Assembly (NCBI RefSeq): GCF_023954305.1
Contig: NZ_JAMLIG010000003.1
Location: 1 to 64,000 of the forward strand
Direction: 5' to 3'
DNA length: 64,000 nt
DNA from: Mesorhizobium sp.
GTDB lineage: Bacteria; Pseudomonadota; Alphaproteobacteria; Rhizobiales; Rhizobiaceae
Under the pieces are notes generated by a model that saw nothing but the letters and a program-made list of their open reading frames with translations, made no database searches and was not told the origin of the DNA. The position numbers and the translations under genes were made by a program. Shown piece after piece: positions 54,168 to 63,430 of this stretch. The first letter of the stretch is position 1. Every line of letters begins with the position of its first letter.

Positions 54168-55211
54168 TCATCCGGACGGCAGGAAAAGACCGGCATCCTC
54201 CGGGATGAGCTGATTGCCGAGCCATGCGGAGAGATGAGCCGGGCCGAGGTGGCGCAGATCGTCGTTGAAGTCGCCGAGCTGCGGCCGCAGCGCCAGAGCG
54301 AGGATCCCGGCCTCGCCTGCGCGCTGGCTGAGACGCTCGATGCCGTGCCGGCCGGCGGCGTCCGCATCGGCCGCGATGTAGAGGCGACGGCAGCCAGGCG
54401 GGAAGGTGAGGCCGGCGAGGTGATTGGCAGAGGTGGCGGCGGCCACCGGCAGCGCCGGCATCACCGTGCGCAGCGACGCCATCGTCTCGAAACCCTCGCC
54501 GGCGGCCATGACCGGAACGGGCGTGCCGGGATCGAGGCCGAGCCAGATGCCATTGCCCAAGAGGTAACCGAGCGAGCGTCGGGGATCGGCGATCTGCGCC
54601 TTGCCGTTGCCGTGCGGGTCCAGCCAGGTGCGTTGTAGGCCGCTGACGCGCCCGTCGGGGCTGGTGACAGCGGCAATCAGCGCGGGGAGCGCCTGCGTCT
54701 TGCCCGTCACGAGATCGCGGTAGTAGCAGCCGGGATGGAAGCGCAGGGCGCGCTCACGCGCGGTCAGGAGGATGCCGCGTCCGGAAAGATAGCGTTCAGC
54801 CAGCGTGCCGGCGATCGGCCGCGACATGGCGAACAGGCGGCGCGCGGCGTCAGGGGAGCCGCGTGCCGCGGCAGGCTGGCGCTCCGCGCCGGGGTTTTGC
54901 GGCTGCGGTAGCGGCATGGCAAGGAAGCGACATGCTTCATCCGCGACATCGCGGAACTCGACGAGACCGCAGCTTTCGCGGATCACATCAAGCAGATCTC
55001 CGAATTCGGACGTCGCCTCATCGACCCACTTGCCTGCCGGACCTTTGGCATTGGCCTTGAGGCGCACATGCATGGAGCGGCCGCTTGTGTTGCGCACGTC
55101 ACCGACGATCCAGTGGTTGCCGCAGCGGTGACCGTTGGAGAGATATTCGCGGCACACCGCCTCGGCATGCTCGCCGAGGCGGTGTGCCAGCTCGGAGGCG
55201 GAACCAGGCAT
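54168..55211 (-). CDS. DUF7146/Toprim-domain primase-like protein
   Basis: The 347-residue protein has an N-terminal DNA-primase-like region with DVRNTSGRSMHVRLKANAKG and PAGKWVDEATSEFGDLLDVI, a DUF7146 middle part and a C-terminal Toprim domain with the Glu in AAGEGFETMASL and DxD in IAADADAAGRHG. No CHC2 zinc finger is obvious, so it may act as a helper primase or topoisomerase-like nuclease on the element. GGAGGCG precedes ATG 55211. It starts 12 bases after the strawberry-notch gene stop, so they share one operon. Confidence 0.85.
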   Translation of the reverse strand: MPGSASELAHRLGEHAEAVCREYLSNGHRCGNHWIVGDVRNTSGRSMHVRLKANAKGPAGKWVDEATSEFGDLLDVIRESCGLVEFRDVADEACRFLAMPLPQPQNPGAERQPAAARGSPDAARRLFAMSRPIAGTLAERYLSGRGILLTARERALRFHPGCYYRDLVTGKTQALPALIAAVTSPDGRVSGLQRTWLDPHGNGKAQIADPRRSLGYLLGNGIWLGLDPGTPVPVMAAGEGFETMASLRTVMPALPVAAATSANHLAGLTFPPGCRRLYIAADADAAGRHGIERLSQRAGEAGILALALRPQLGDFNDDLRHLGPAHLSAWLGNQLIPEDAGLFLPSG

Positions 55212-55223
55212 GGTCGCCTCCGT

Positions 55224-58200
55224 TCACGCTGCGGCCGTTCGGTCGGTGACGCCGACCAGCGTATGGCGACCGAGAAGCGAGGCAAGGATGGCGCAGCCTT
55301 GCCCGCCGGTCGGGATGAACAGCCTGAACTTCCAGGAGATGATCTCCGAGATCAGGCCCAGCGCCTTCAGCCGCGGGATCATGGCGTCGGTGAAGCCGAT
55401 CAGCTCGACGCGATAGTCGTTCATGACGCGGCTGCGGCGCAGGATCAGGCCTTCGGTAAGCTGTAGTCCAATCCTGCCCTCCATCAGGCCGGTCCACGCC
55501 TCGTCCGGAGCGAGGGTCGGTACATCGTCGACACCGAGATTGCGCAACATGGTCGCGACCATCGTCGGCGCGATGTGGCGGCCGATGATGCGCTCGCCTG
55601 TGTCGGTCTGGATCCGATAGACCTGGCAATCATGGTCCGGCAACCGCCGCCAGATCGGCAACAGCAGGCCGGTGACGATGTGGAAGGTGCTGGTGGTGAA
55701 CTCGGGGACGGCGGCGACCTCCGCCTGCCACAGCTCGCAGAACAGTTTCCGGTCGGCCGGCTGCCAATGCGTCTCGGCAAGGGCGTCGAAGCCGAAGCGC
55801 AGCTCGTCGGTCGGTCGCAGCAGGCGCACGCGGTGCTCGACGGTGCCGTCGTCGAGCATCAGACTCGCGGTCGGCAGTTGAATTGCCGCGCGGCTCGACC
55901 GCGTGTTGACCAACAGGACCGATTGCGGTCCCGCGCGTGCGATGGCCAGCGCTTCGCCCAGACCGAGCGGCCGGATGCGGTCCTTGCGCGCGACGGTAAG
56001 CACATGGGACTGCGCGCCCGACACCGGGTGGGTGTAGACGGTCCGGCGATCGGTGACGATGACGCTCTCCGCCGTAATCGTCTCCAGGCCCTTATCGTAA
56101 TTCCCGGCCGCAATGGCGCCCTCTATCCTTCCCGTCATCAACTGTTCGAACACTTCGAACAGCAGGTTCTGGGTCTCGATGCGCAGCGCCAGCAGCCGGT
56201 TGAGCCAGGTCGTGATCGGTGGCAGCTCGTCGCGCAACCCGCCTTCGTCGGTGGTCAGCGACAGGCCGGTGACCGCCTCGAAACTCGTCAGCGAGCAGCC
56301 CTCGATCTTGCCCTGATGGAGCAGCCAGTAGAACTGGCGAAGCGCCGCGCGGGCGTAGGGGCTTTCCAGGTTGTCCTCGGAGCGGAACAGTCCGGCCCCG
56401 CCGGTCTGGCGCTGTCCGCGGGTGATCGCACCCAACGTGTCGAGCCGTCGGGCAATGGTCGACAGGAAGCGTTTTCCCGCTTTCACATTGGCGGCCATCG
56501 GCCGGAACAGGGGTGGCTGCGCCTGGTTGGTGCGGTGGGTCCGTCCGAGGCCCTGGATGGCGTTGTCGGCGCGCCAGCCGGCCTCGAGCAGATAGTGCTT
56601 GCGCAGTCTCTGGTTCCTGGCCCCGAGATCGGCATGGTAGGAGCGACCGGTGCCGCCGGCATCGCTGAAAATCAGCACGCTTTTGTCGTCATCCATGAAG
56701 CTCTGGGTCTCGGCGAGATTGGCGGAGCCCGGTCGGTTCTCGACGGCGAGCCGGTCGATGCCGTCTCGGCCGGTCTTCCTGACAATGCGGCGCGAGCGGC
56801 CGGTTACCTCCGCGACGGTGTCGGTGCCAAAATGATGGAGGATCTGGTCGAGGGAGCTGCCGACTGGCGGCAGCGAGGCGAGCTTTTCGATCATCTCGTC
56901 GCGTCGACGAACGGCTTCGCGGCATTGGACAGGGTTGCCGTCTTCGTCATGGACGGGCCGCGAAGTGATGTTGCCCTCGGCGTCCGAATATTCCTCGAAC
57001 AGCTGCGTCGGGAAGGAATGCATCAAATACCCGCCGACATATTCACGCGGCGTCACATCGATATGAAGGTCGGACCACTCCTCGGTCGGGATTTCGGCGA
57101 GCCGGCGCTCCATCAGCGCCTCGCCGGTCGAGACGATCTGCACGACTGCCGAATGACCATTGGCGCGGTCCTGCTCGATTGCGCCGATCAGCGTCGGCGT
57201 CATCATCGAGGTGATCAAATGGCTGAAGAAGCGTTGCTTCGTGCTCTCGAAGGCTGAGCGCGCCGCCGCCTTGGCGTTGCGGTTCAGCGTACCGGACTCA
57301 GCTGTGATGTTGGTCGCCTCGAGCGCGGCGGTCAGGTTGTTGTGGATGATCTGGAAGGCGTCCGCGTAGGCATTGTAGATGCGGATCTGCTCCTCGGTCA
57401 GTTCGTGCTCGAGCAGGTCGTATTCGACGCCGTCATAGGAGAGCGAACGCGACGTGTAGAGCCCGAGCGACTTCAAATCACGGGCGAGCACTTCCATCGC
57501 GGCGACGCCGCCATCCTCGATCGCCGCGACGAACTCGGCACGGTTGGCGAACGGAAAATCCTCGCTGCCCCAGATGCCGAGGCGCTGCGCATAGGCGAGA
57601 TTCTCCACCGCGGTGGCGCCGGTGGCCGAGACATAGACGACACGGGCGTCGGGCAGCGCGTGCTGCAGACGCAGGCCCGCCCTGCCCTGCTGGGATGGCG
57701 AGACGTCGCCGCGCTCGCTCTTGCCGCCGGCGGCATTGGCCATGGCGTGCGCCTCGTCGAAGACGATGACACCATCAAAGTCCTTCCCCACCCAGTCGAT
57801 GATCTGGGCGATGCGGGATTTCTTGCCCTCGCGTTCCTGCGAGCGCAGGGTCGCGTAGGTGGTGAACAGGATGCCTTCGGCAAGGCGGATCGGCGTGCCT
57901 TGCCGAAAGCGTGAGAGCGGCTGGACGAGGAGCCGCTCCTGGCCAAGTGCCGCCCAGTCGCGCTGAGCGTCTTCGAGCAGCTTGTCCGACTTCGAGATCC
58001 AGATCGCCCGGCGACGGCCTTGCAGCCAGTTGTCCAAAATGATGCCGGCGACCTGTCGTCCTTTGCCGCAGCCGGTTCCGTCGCCGAGGAACCATCCACG
58101 GCGGAAGCGGACGGCGTTCTCGGCGCCTTCGGGAGCGGCCGACACGAGATCGCAGGTCTCGTCGACTGTCCACGTACCGCCGAGATGGCCGGCATGTGCC

Positions 58201-59678
58201 TCACCGGCATAGATCACGCTTTCGATCTGGGCGTCGGACAACATGCCCTCGTCCATAATCGCATCAGGCAGGAGGGGTCGGTAGGATGGCTTCGGCGGGG
58301 CGACCGTGGCCATGGCGGCTGACTGGACCAGCGGTGTCGGGTGCGGCTTTGCCCTCGGAATCTCGATCGACTGGAGCGCATAGGGCTCGTAGATCGTGTC
58401 GGTGAGGCGGCCGCCCTCCTCCGGCATCCAGTTGCGCAATTCATAGGCAAGGGGAACTGCTGGCGTGGCGCTGGGTGCGGCCGGTCGGACGGGCTTCGCC
58501 CGGGCAACCGGACGGGCCGGCCGGATGGTCTTCGCAGCAGACGCCGCAGCTTGGGTAGGTGCCGCTCTCGTCACTGAGCGCGAGGCCATCTGCATGGCGG
58601 CATTGCGCAGGATGCTGTTCGACAGGGCGCCGATCGAGTCCGGAAAGCCGCCCGATGTGCGTGGTGGCAGGGCGGATATCCAAGACAGCAGCGTCTCGAC
58701 ATCAGTAGCCTTGCCCGGCGAAGCGGCGAATGCGGACGGATCGGCTGCAGGGATCTTGTCGATGACCGTCAGGCGAGTCTCGGCCGTCGTGCCATGGCGA
58801 GCATAGACACGGCCCTCGATCGCCGCGGTGAAGACGACCGTGCCCTGCTGCTGCAGACGCTCGAAGGCGGGGCGCCATTTGGGGTTTTCTGGCGAGAGCC
58901 CAGTGCCGGCGATGGCGACGAGACGCCCGCCGGCGCGCAGCCGGGCAAAGGCCGAAGACAGATGCCGCCATGCCGCATCGGCGACACGCCCATCGACATA
59001 GGCGCCAACGCTGAAGGGCGGATTCATGAGGACGACGGAGGGCAGCACCGCCGCATCGAGATGATCGTCGATATGGGCGGCGTCGTACCGGAAGACCGGA
59101 GCGCGCGGGAACAGCAGACCGAGCAGATCGGCCCGCGTGGCGGCGAGCTCGTTGAGGGCGAGCGAGGCGCGGGCAATCTCGGCATGGACGGCGAGAAGGC
59201 CGGTGCCGGCCGAGGGCTCGAGAACAATATCCGAAGAGCAGATCGCGGCGGCGCGGGCGGTGACGAAGGAAAGCGGCAGCGGCGTCGACAGCTGCTGCAT
59301 GGCCTGGCTCTCGTCAGAGCGACGCGTGTGAGTGGGAACGCGGGCGGCGATGCGTTTCATCATCGCCAGTGTCGCCTCCGGCGAGGCCGACCGGGACAGG
59401 ATCGCCGAGCCGAAGCGGTGCAGAAACAGGATTTGGGTCGCTTCGAGCGCCTCATAGGCGTCCTTCCAGATCCAGAATCCCTGAGCGTCTGTGCCGCCAA
59501 AGCTTTCGGTCATGGCCGCGCGCAGTGCCCCCGTGGTGATGGGCTGGCCCTGTTCGAGAAAGGGAAGAAGCTGCGTGGCCGCCTGGTGGATCGCCTGAGC
59601 GGTATCGATGGCGGCTGCCGGCGCGGCAAGGGGAGGAGCCGTCCGGGCGACGGCCGATCTGGTCAAATTGATGTTCAT
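55224..59678 (-). CDS. Strawberry-notch helicase with N-terminal DNA methyltransferase domain
   Basis: The 1484-residue protein joins an N6-adenine methyltransferase-like domain (SAM motif EPSAGTGLLAVHA about 152, catalytic NPPF about 216) to a large SNF2/strawberry-notch helicase (Walker A GDGTGCGKGRQ about 530, DEAH box FDEAHAMAN about 640, motif VI IQGLGRTHRTNQ about 1040). The Sno C-terminal domain follows. Such proteins are common on rhizobial conjugative elements. The combination could modify and remodel incoming DNA or counter host restriction; the role is unproven. AAGGACAT precedes ATG 59678. All core motifs are intact. Confidence 0.9.
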   Translation of the reverse strand: MNINLTRSAVARTAPPLAAPAAAIDTAQAIHQAATQLLPFLEQGQPITTGALRAAMTESFGGTDAQGFWIWKDAYEALEATQILFLHRFGSAILSRSASPEATLAMMKRIAARVPTHTRRSDESQAMQQLSTPLPLSFVTARAAAICSSDIVLEPSAGTGLLAVHAEIARASLALNELAATRADLLGLLFPRAPVFRYDAAHIDDHLDAAVLPSVVLMNPPFSVGAYVDGRVADAAWRHLSSAFARLRAGGRLVAIAGTGLSPENPKWRPAFERLQQQGTVVFTAAIEGRVYARHGTTAETRLTVIDKIPAADPSAFAASPGKATDVETLLSWISALPPRTSGGFPDSIGALSNSILRNAAMQMASRSVTRAAPTQAAASAAKTIRPARPVARAKPVRPAAPSATPAVPLAYELRNWMPEEGGRLTDTIYEPYALQSIEIPRAKPHPTPLVQSAAMATVAPPKPSYRPLLPDAIMDEGMLSDAQIESVIYAGEAHAGHLGGTWTVDETCDLVSAAPEGAENAVRFRRGWFLGDGTGCGKGRQVAGIILDNWLQGRRRAIWISKSDKLLEDAQRDWAALGQERLLVQPLSRFRQGTPIRLAEGILFTTYATLRSQEREGKKSRIAQIIDWVGKDFDGVIVFDEAHAMANAAGGKSERGDVSPSQQGRAGLRLQHALPDARVVYVSATGATAVENLAYAQRLGIWGSEDFPFANRAEFVAAIEDGGVAAMEVLARDLKSLGLYTSRSLSYDGVEYDLLEHELTEEQIRIYNAYADAFQIIHNNLTAALEATNITAESGTLNRNAKAAARSAFESTKQRFFSHLITSMMTPTLIGAIEQDRANGHSAVVQIVSTGEALMERRLAEIPTEEWSDLHIDVTPREYVGGYLMHSFPTQLFEEYSDAEGNITSRPVHDEDGNPVQCREAVRRRDEMIEKLASLPPVGSSLDQILHHFGTDTVAEVTGRSRRIVRKTGRDGIDRLAVENRPGSANLAETQSFMDDDKSVLIFSDAGGTGRSYHADLGARNQRLRKHYLLEAGWRADNAIQGLGRTHRTNQAQPPLFRPMAANVKAGKRFLSTIARRLDTLGAITRGQRQTGGAGLFRSEDNLESPYARAALRQFYWLLHQGKIEGCSLTSFEAVTGLSLTTDEGGLRDELPPITTWLNRLLALRIETQNLLFEVFEQLMTGRIEGAIAAGNYDKGLETITAESVIVTDRRTVYTHPVSGAQSHVLTVARKDRIRPLGLGEALAIARAGPQSVLLVNTRSSRAAIQLPTASLMLDDGTVEHRVRLLRPTDELRFGFDALAETHWQPADRKLFCELWQAEVAAVPEFTTSTFHIVTGLLLPIWRRLPDHDCQVYRIQTDTGERIIGRHIAPTMVATMLRNLGVDDVPTLAPDEAWTGLMEGRIGLQLTEGLILRRSRVMNDYRVELIGFTDAMIPRLKALGLISEIISWKFRLFIPTGGQGCAILASLLGRHTLVGVTDRTAAA

Positions 59679-59847
59679 GGGGATGTCCTTCGCGGGAGAT
59701 AGTGTCCGCCCCGCCGCCACTCTCTGCGCCGGCCGGGCCGCACTCCTCCCGGCCCCGCTCTGCCTCTCGCCGCCGAGCGGCCTGCGCTAGGCGCAAAGGC
59801 GTGACTTATGCGCCCACGGGGATAGGGCGACCTAGAGTTTTAGAGGT

Positions 59848-60420
59848 GATGCGGCGGTTCAATCTATGCGGAGGATGCGCCCAAGCTCCAGGAGGCTCTG
59901 ACGGCCACTCATGAGCGACGCGAGCGGCCATTGCGCTTGTGCCAGGCCGATGGCCTGCCCATGTACATCGCGCGAATCGGCGATGCCTATCGGATCAAGC
60001 GCATGCCTCTGAGCGGCGGTGGGCATGATCCATCATGCGAGTCCTATGAGTCGTCCTACGACCTGTCGGGCTTGGGTGCACTGATAAGAAGCACGATCCA
60101 GATCGATCCGCAAAACGACATGGCTGCGCTGAACTGAAGTTCATCCTGTCGAAAACCGGCAGTCGCACCGCATCGGTGCCGAACGGCGAGGTGTCTGCCA
60201 GCGTTTCTGGCGACGCACGAAAGTTGTCGCTGCGCGCCCTGCTCCACAATCTATGGCACGCGGCTGAGCTGACGAGCGGCCATCGAGGTGGAAGGGCAAG
60301 CGCCACTAGTGGACGATCCGCTGGCACCTTATAGTGGCGGGCAGGCAGATGATGGTAAACGGGATCGCTTTCCGAGGTCCTGTTCGTACCCGAGCCGTTT
60401 CGAAGCGAAAACAAGGAAGC
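59848..60420 (+). pseudogene. Degenerate DUF1173-type gene
   Basis: GAGGTG precedes ATG 59848 (MRRF). After a frameshift the reading continues SIYAEDAPKLQEALTATHER, QADGLPMYIARIGDAYRIKR, DPSCESYESSYDLSGLGALI and, after another shift, KFILSKTGSRTASVPNGEVS and RKLSLRALLHNLWHAAELT. This is the first third of a DUF1173-like protein typical of these elements. It has at least two frameshifts and is cut off near 60420; about two thirds are missing. Confidence 0.7.
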
Positions 60421-60448
60421 AATCGAGCAGCGCAGTGCGCACTGAATC

Positions 60449-61132
60449 CTATGCGAGGCCCAGCTTGTTTTTCAGTTCGGAGTTTTCCTTGCGCAAGTGC
60501 TCAGCGAGCATCTTCTTGAGGCGCTTGTTCTCTTCCTCAAGCGCGAGCAGATCCTTCAGGTCGTCGCTTTCGGACGCAGGTGCTGCCGCCCTTTTCCACT
60601 GATAATAAGTCTGTTCCGATATTCCGGCCTGACCTACCGCGTTCTTGATCGTAGCACCGCCGACGATCGCTTTCTCGATCTGTGACAGCTTGTGGGCACG
60701 CTCTTTTTCGGAATACGTCTTCCGAGGGGCTCGCGTTGCTGGAGCGGGAGCTTCAGCCGCCTTGGGCGACTGCCTGGAGCGCTTGCTCACGGCCGGTTGT
60801 GTAGCCTCTGCCTTGGCCCTCCTGGATCGCGCGGCCTTCTTCTTTGGCTCAGGTGTCGCCGGTTTGGCAGGCGCTTCTGTCGTGATCTGTGTCGATTCAG
60901 TTTCCTGAGGACCGGCCATGTGTTGCTCCGCTCGCGGGTTGTGCTGAGCTTCAGCATCAACAACTGTAACGTTAGAGTCAACAAGCTGGCCATCTGGCGA
61001 CTGGTGCACTTCTTTCCTTGCTTCGGCTGCAATCGCCGACAGGTCTATGTCGCCCCAGATCGAATGAGCGGGTTTCCGAGCGCCGCGCTTCTGCTTGACC
61101 TCCACAACGAACGGTCGTGTCTGCTGCCTCAT
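60449..61132 (-). CDS. SyrB-like transcriptional regulator
   Basis: The 227-residue protein begins MRQQTRPFVVEVKQKRGARK, the SyrB-type start, then an Ala/Lys/Pro-rich linker and a helix-turn-helix near the end (KAIVGGATIKNAVGQAGISE, QTYYQWKRAA). It closes with a leucine-zipper-like coil (LLALEEENKRLKKMLAEHLR). SyrB regulators in Sinorhizobium repress symbiotic genes; this copy may regulate the element. It is in opposite orientation to the dead DUF1173 gene. Start at 61132 is supported by the family N-terminus. Confidence 0.82.
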   Translation of the reverse strand: MRQQTRPFVVEVKQKRGARKPAHSIWGDIDLSAIAAEARKEVHQSPDGQLVDSNVTVVDAEAQHNPRAEQHMAGPQETESTQITTEAPAKPATPEPKKKAARSRRAKAEATQPAVSKRSRQSPKAAEAPAPATRAPRKTYSEKERAHKLSQIEKAIVGGATIKNAVGQAGISEQTYYQWKRAAAPASESDDLKDLLALEEENKRLKKMLAEHLRKENSELKNKLGLA

Positions 61133-61338
61133 ATAGTCTGCCCCTGATGATAGCGACTTCAACAATTAGCCACGGTGTTGGGCTACTGGAGACGATCCAA
61201 CACTCAGGCGCCAAAATCAGGCATTGCGTCGCTCGCATCGGGCTTTATCGGATGGGCCTGTTGGTAGGCAAGCGTCACTCTCCAAATCCAACCTGTTATC
61301 GCGTCATCGCCGCGACGGCAGCGCACGGATCCGTGCTG

Positions 61339-61758
61339 TCAACTTGGTGGAGTGTCGCGATCGTCGAGATCGCGCCGTTCTTCGATGATAGCCCGCGCTT
61401 TAAAGACAGCGGCCTGTGCGCGAGGCTGCCAACGCTGGAAGTCATGCAGGGAAAGACCCATTGGTCGTGCCGGTTCCTGCAGAAGCTCAAGCAGCGACCC
61501 GAACATGTCCGCCTTGCGCTGAACCGTCTCATCGAAGTGTGCGGGGACTGCGATCGCTGGGACGCTGTAAGGCGGAACGTCCCCGGCCCAGACGCCGGTA
61601 ACATAGGTCTCCCCGGATGTTTCATAATCCTCTTTCTGATCCGACCAGTCCTCGTCCTCGATAGCGAGACGACATGCGGCTTCGGGCGTTTCAGCTTTAT
61701 AGCAGCGCTGTCGGAAGATCGGCAGCCGATAAGTCGTTTCGATCATGAACTTGGGCAT
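61339..61758 (-). CDS. Hypothetical protein typical of rhizobial plasmids
   Basis: The 139-residue product (MPKFMIETTYRLPIFRQRCY, EDWSDQKEDYETSGETYVTG, DMFGSLLELLQEP) is acidic and appears complete. CAGGAGCAAGCC precedes ATG 61758. I recall similar proteins near ParB-like genes but cannot name the family. It lies 206 bases after the SyrB-like gene start on the same strand and 144 bases from the opposite-strand VapB. Confidence 0.65.
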   Translation of the reverse strand: MPKFMIETTYRLPIFRQRCYKAETPEAACRLAIEDEDWSDQKEDYETSGETYVTGVWAGDVPPYSVPAIAVPAHFDETVQRKADMFGSLLELLQEPARPMGLSLHDFQRWQPRAQAAVFKARAIIEERRDLDDRDTPPS

Positions 61759-61902
61759 GGCTTGCTCCTGGTTGAGAATGGAGGATCGACGGCATGGTCG
61801 CCCAAATGAAATGACCGAGGCGACATGTAAGGACACAGTGGGATTGAACTGTGCGTCGTTCAGCCGTATCTTACGGTCGTCTTACATCTTGAGGCTCGAC
61901 CA

Positions 61903-62178
61903 ATGGCCAACGCACAAAAGGTTACCATCACCGTTTCCACGAAGGGACAGGTCATCCTGCCCAGCGCCATTCGCCATCGGCGGGATTGGGGCGCGGGAAC
62001 ACGGCTCCTGGTCGAGGAGACAGCTGACGGTGTACTGCTGAAGCCGGCCCCGGTCTTCGCCGAGACGCAGCCGAACGAGGTTTTCGCTTCGCTTCCCTAT
62101 AAGGGCAAGCCGAAGACGATCGAGGAGATGGACGCGGGCGTGCTCGCCGAGGCGAGGCGTCGGCATGCTCGCCGTTGA
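61903..62178 (+). CDS. vapB: AbrB-type antitoxin (VapB)
   Basis: The 91-residue protein has an N-terminal SpoVT/AbrB domain (VTITVSTKGQVILPSAIRHR) and a C-terminal toxin-binding tail (TIEEMDAGVLAEARRRHARR). It neutralises the PIN toxin encoded next, with which it overlaps by 14 bases, and should repress its own promoter. Imperfect TCTTAC repeats upstream (61868-61886 region) could be its operator. Confidence 0.9.
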   Translation: MANAQKVTITVSTKGQVILPSAIRHRRDWGAGTRLLVEETADGVLLKPAPVFAETQPNEVFASLPYKGKPKTIEEMDAGVLAEARRRHARR

Positions 62179-62554
62179 TACGAACCTCATCGTCCGCTAT
62201 CTCACCGGGGATCACCCTAAGCAGTCGCAGCGTGCACGTGCCCTAATCGACGGCGAGCCGGTCTTCGTCGGCGTCACGGTCGTGCTAGAGGTTGAATGGG
62301 TGCTGCGCAGCACCTACGAATACCGGCCGGCCGACGTCGTCCGGGCGCTGCGTGCCTTCGGCGGCCTTCCCACCGTGACGATCGAGGATGGCTCAGCCAT
62401 TGCCACCGCTCTCGATCTCGCCGAGAAGGGAATGGATTTCGCGGACGCACTACACCTTAGCCGAGCCGCACATTGTGATGGCTTCGCCAGTTTCGATCGT
62501 AGATTCGTCAGGGCAGCCACGGCTGCTGGCTATGAGGGTGTACGCGAAGCGTGA
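62165..62554 (+). CDS. vapC: PIN-domain toxin (VapC)
   Basis: The 129-residue protein is a PIN ribonuclease: Asp in AVDTNLIVRYL, Glu in LEVEWVL, Asp in KGMDFADALHL and the last acid in ASFDRRF. All four catalytic acids are present. It would cleave RNA unless bound by VapB. The overlap with vapB is typical. Such pairs stabilise mobile elements. Confidence 0.92.
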   Translation: MLAVDTNLIVRYLTGDHPKQSQRARALIDGEPVFVGVTVVLEVEWVLRSTYEYRPADVVRALRAFGGLPTVTIEDGSAIATALDLAEKGMDFADALHLSRAAHCDGFASFDRRFVRAATAAGYEGVREA

Positions 62555-62677
62555 TCCCTTTGGCGGCAGCGCTCGCGGAACATGAAGCGCGTGGCAGCCA
62601 CTCGCGTGACTGTTGGGTCATGTCTGTCAGGTGAGGGACGTCGACCTAAATCGCTGGCGGGAGCTATACACAGGCTC

Positions 62678-63141
62678 TCATCTGCCGCTTCGGCGGCGGC
62701 GTTCACGAAATGAGGATGGTTCTGGAGGGCGGTGCTTCGGCGCGACGAACCGATCGACGGTGAAGATCTCGTTGGTGTTGGCTTCGAATAGCTTCAGGAT
62801 GCGGTCTCCGACGGCAACGCACTCGTTGATCCAATGGAGATTGGAATCGCTGTACTTCGCCGCTCGATCTGGCGGCACGTAGACGATCGTGAAAATGCGA
62901 CAGTGTCTCGCCTGTGGGCGCGGCATAGAAGTATTCCTTCACCCCGATTACGACACCGCCGGTGCTGTAGGAGGTAGAGACCGTGTCGCCGGGCCGCACG
63001 AGATCGGCGCCGTTCGGCGCGCCGGAGGGGCGTGCGACGGTATCGGCGGCGATCCGGCACCCCGAGGCCGGCGGTGTAGATGGAGTGAGCTCCCCAGAGG
63101 TTCTTGGCCGCCTGTGGCGGCTGCTTACGATGGATCCGCAT
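62678..63141 (-). pseudogene. Frameshifted hypothetical gene
   Basis: The minus strand starts MRIHRKQPPQAAKNLWGAHS at 63141, shifts frame at about 63058, continues IAADTVARPSGAPNGADLVR and STGGVVIGVKEYFYAAPTGE, shifts again near 62890, and ends RIFTIVYVPPDRAAKYSDSN and FEANTNEIFTVDRFVAPKHR. Read together it is a plausible 150-residue protein with beta-rich character. Two frameshifts make it nonfunctional as read. No family name can be given. Confidence 0.6.
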
Positions 63142-63355
63142 CGTTGCCCCCCCTCCTCAACAGTGCGCGGACCGCCGGCATGCGGCTGTCTATCTCTTCG
63201 TCGGACAGGTCCTCCAGGAACTTGAGGACAGTCCCCTTGCGGCTCTCCCAGGCAGACCGCTTCTTTCTGAAGCGGGCCGGCGGCTTCGGTGTCCCGTCGG
63301 AATACCGGATGACGCTCCCCAGAGAGACGCAATCGTAAATTGTATGTGCAGACAT
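63125..63355 (-). CDS. Small hypothetical protein
   Basis: The 76-residue product (MSAHTIYDCVSLGSVIRYSD, then KKRSAWESRKGTVLKFLEDL and DEEIDSRMPAVRALL) looks complete. GGAG lies 8 bases before ATG 63355. It overlaps the broken gene that follows by 17 bases, so they were probably one operon. Function unknown. Confidence 0.6.
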   Translation of the reverse strand: MSAHTIYDCVSLGSVIRYSDGTPKPPARFRKKRSAWESRKGTVLKFLEDLSDEEIDSRMPAVRALLRRGGNDADPS

Positions 63356-63386
63356 GCGTATGTCTCCATGTCGTAAAACGAAAAAG

Positions 63387-63409
63387 GGCCCGGCGGTGAA
63401 GGCCGGGCC
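63387..63409 (-). terminator. Intrinsic terminator of the ParB-like gene
   Basis: Arms 63387-63394 and 63402-63409 form an 8-bp GC stem with a 7-base loop. On the minus strand it is followed by a T run (A run 63381-63385 on plus), the canonical form. It lies 21 bases after the ParB-like stop. Confidence 0.8.
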
Positions 63410-63430
63410 TGGTGCGGTGCGGGAGGCCGG

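Noticed and set aside
55575..57257. Plus-strand open frame of 560 codons
   Set aside because: It is antisense to the strawberry-notch gene, whose motifs are unambiguous; no ribosome site and no family resemblance.
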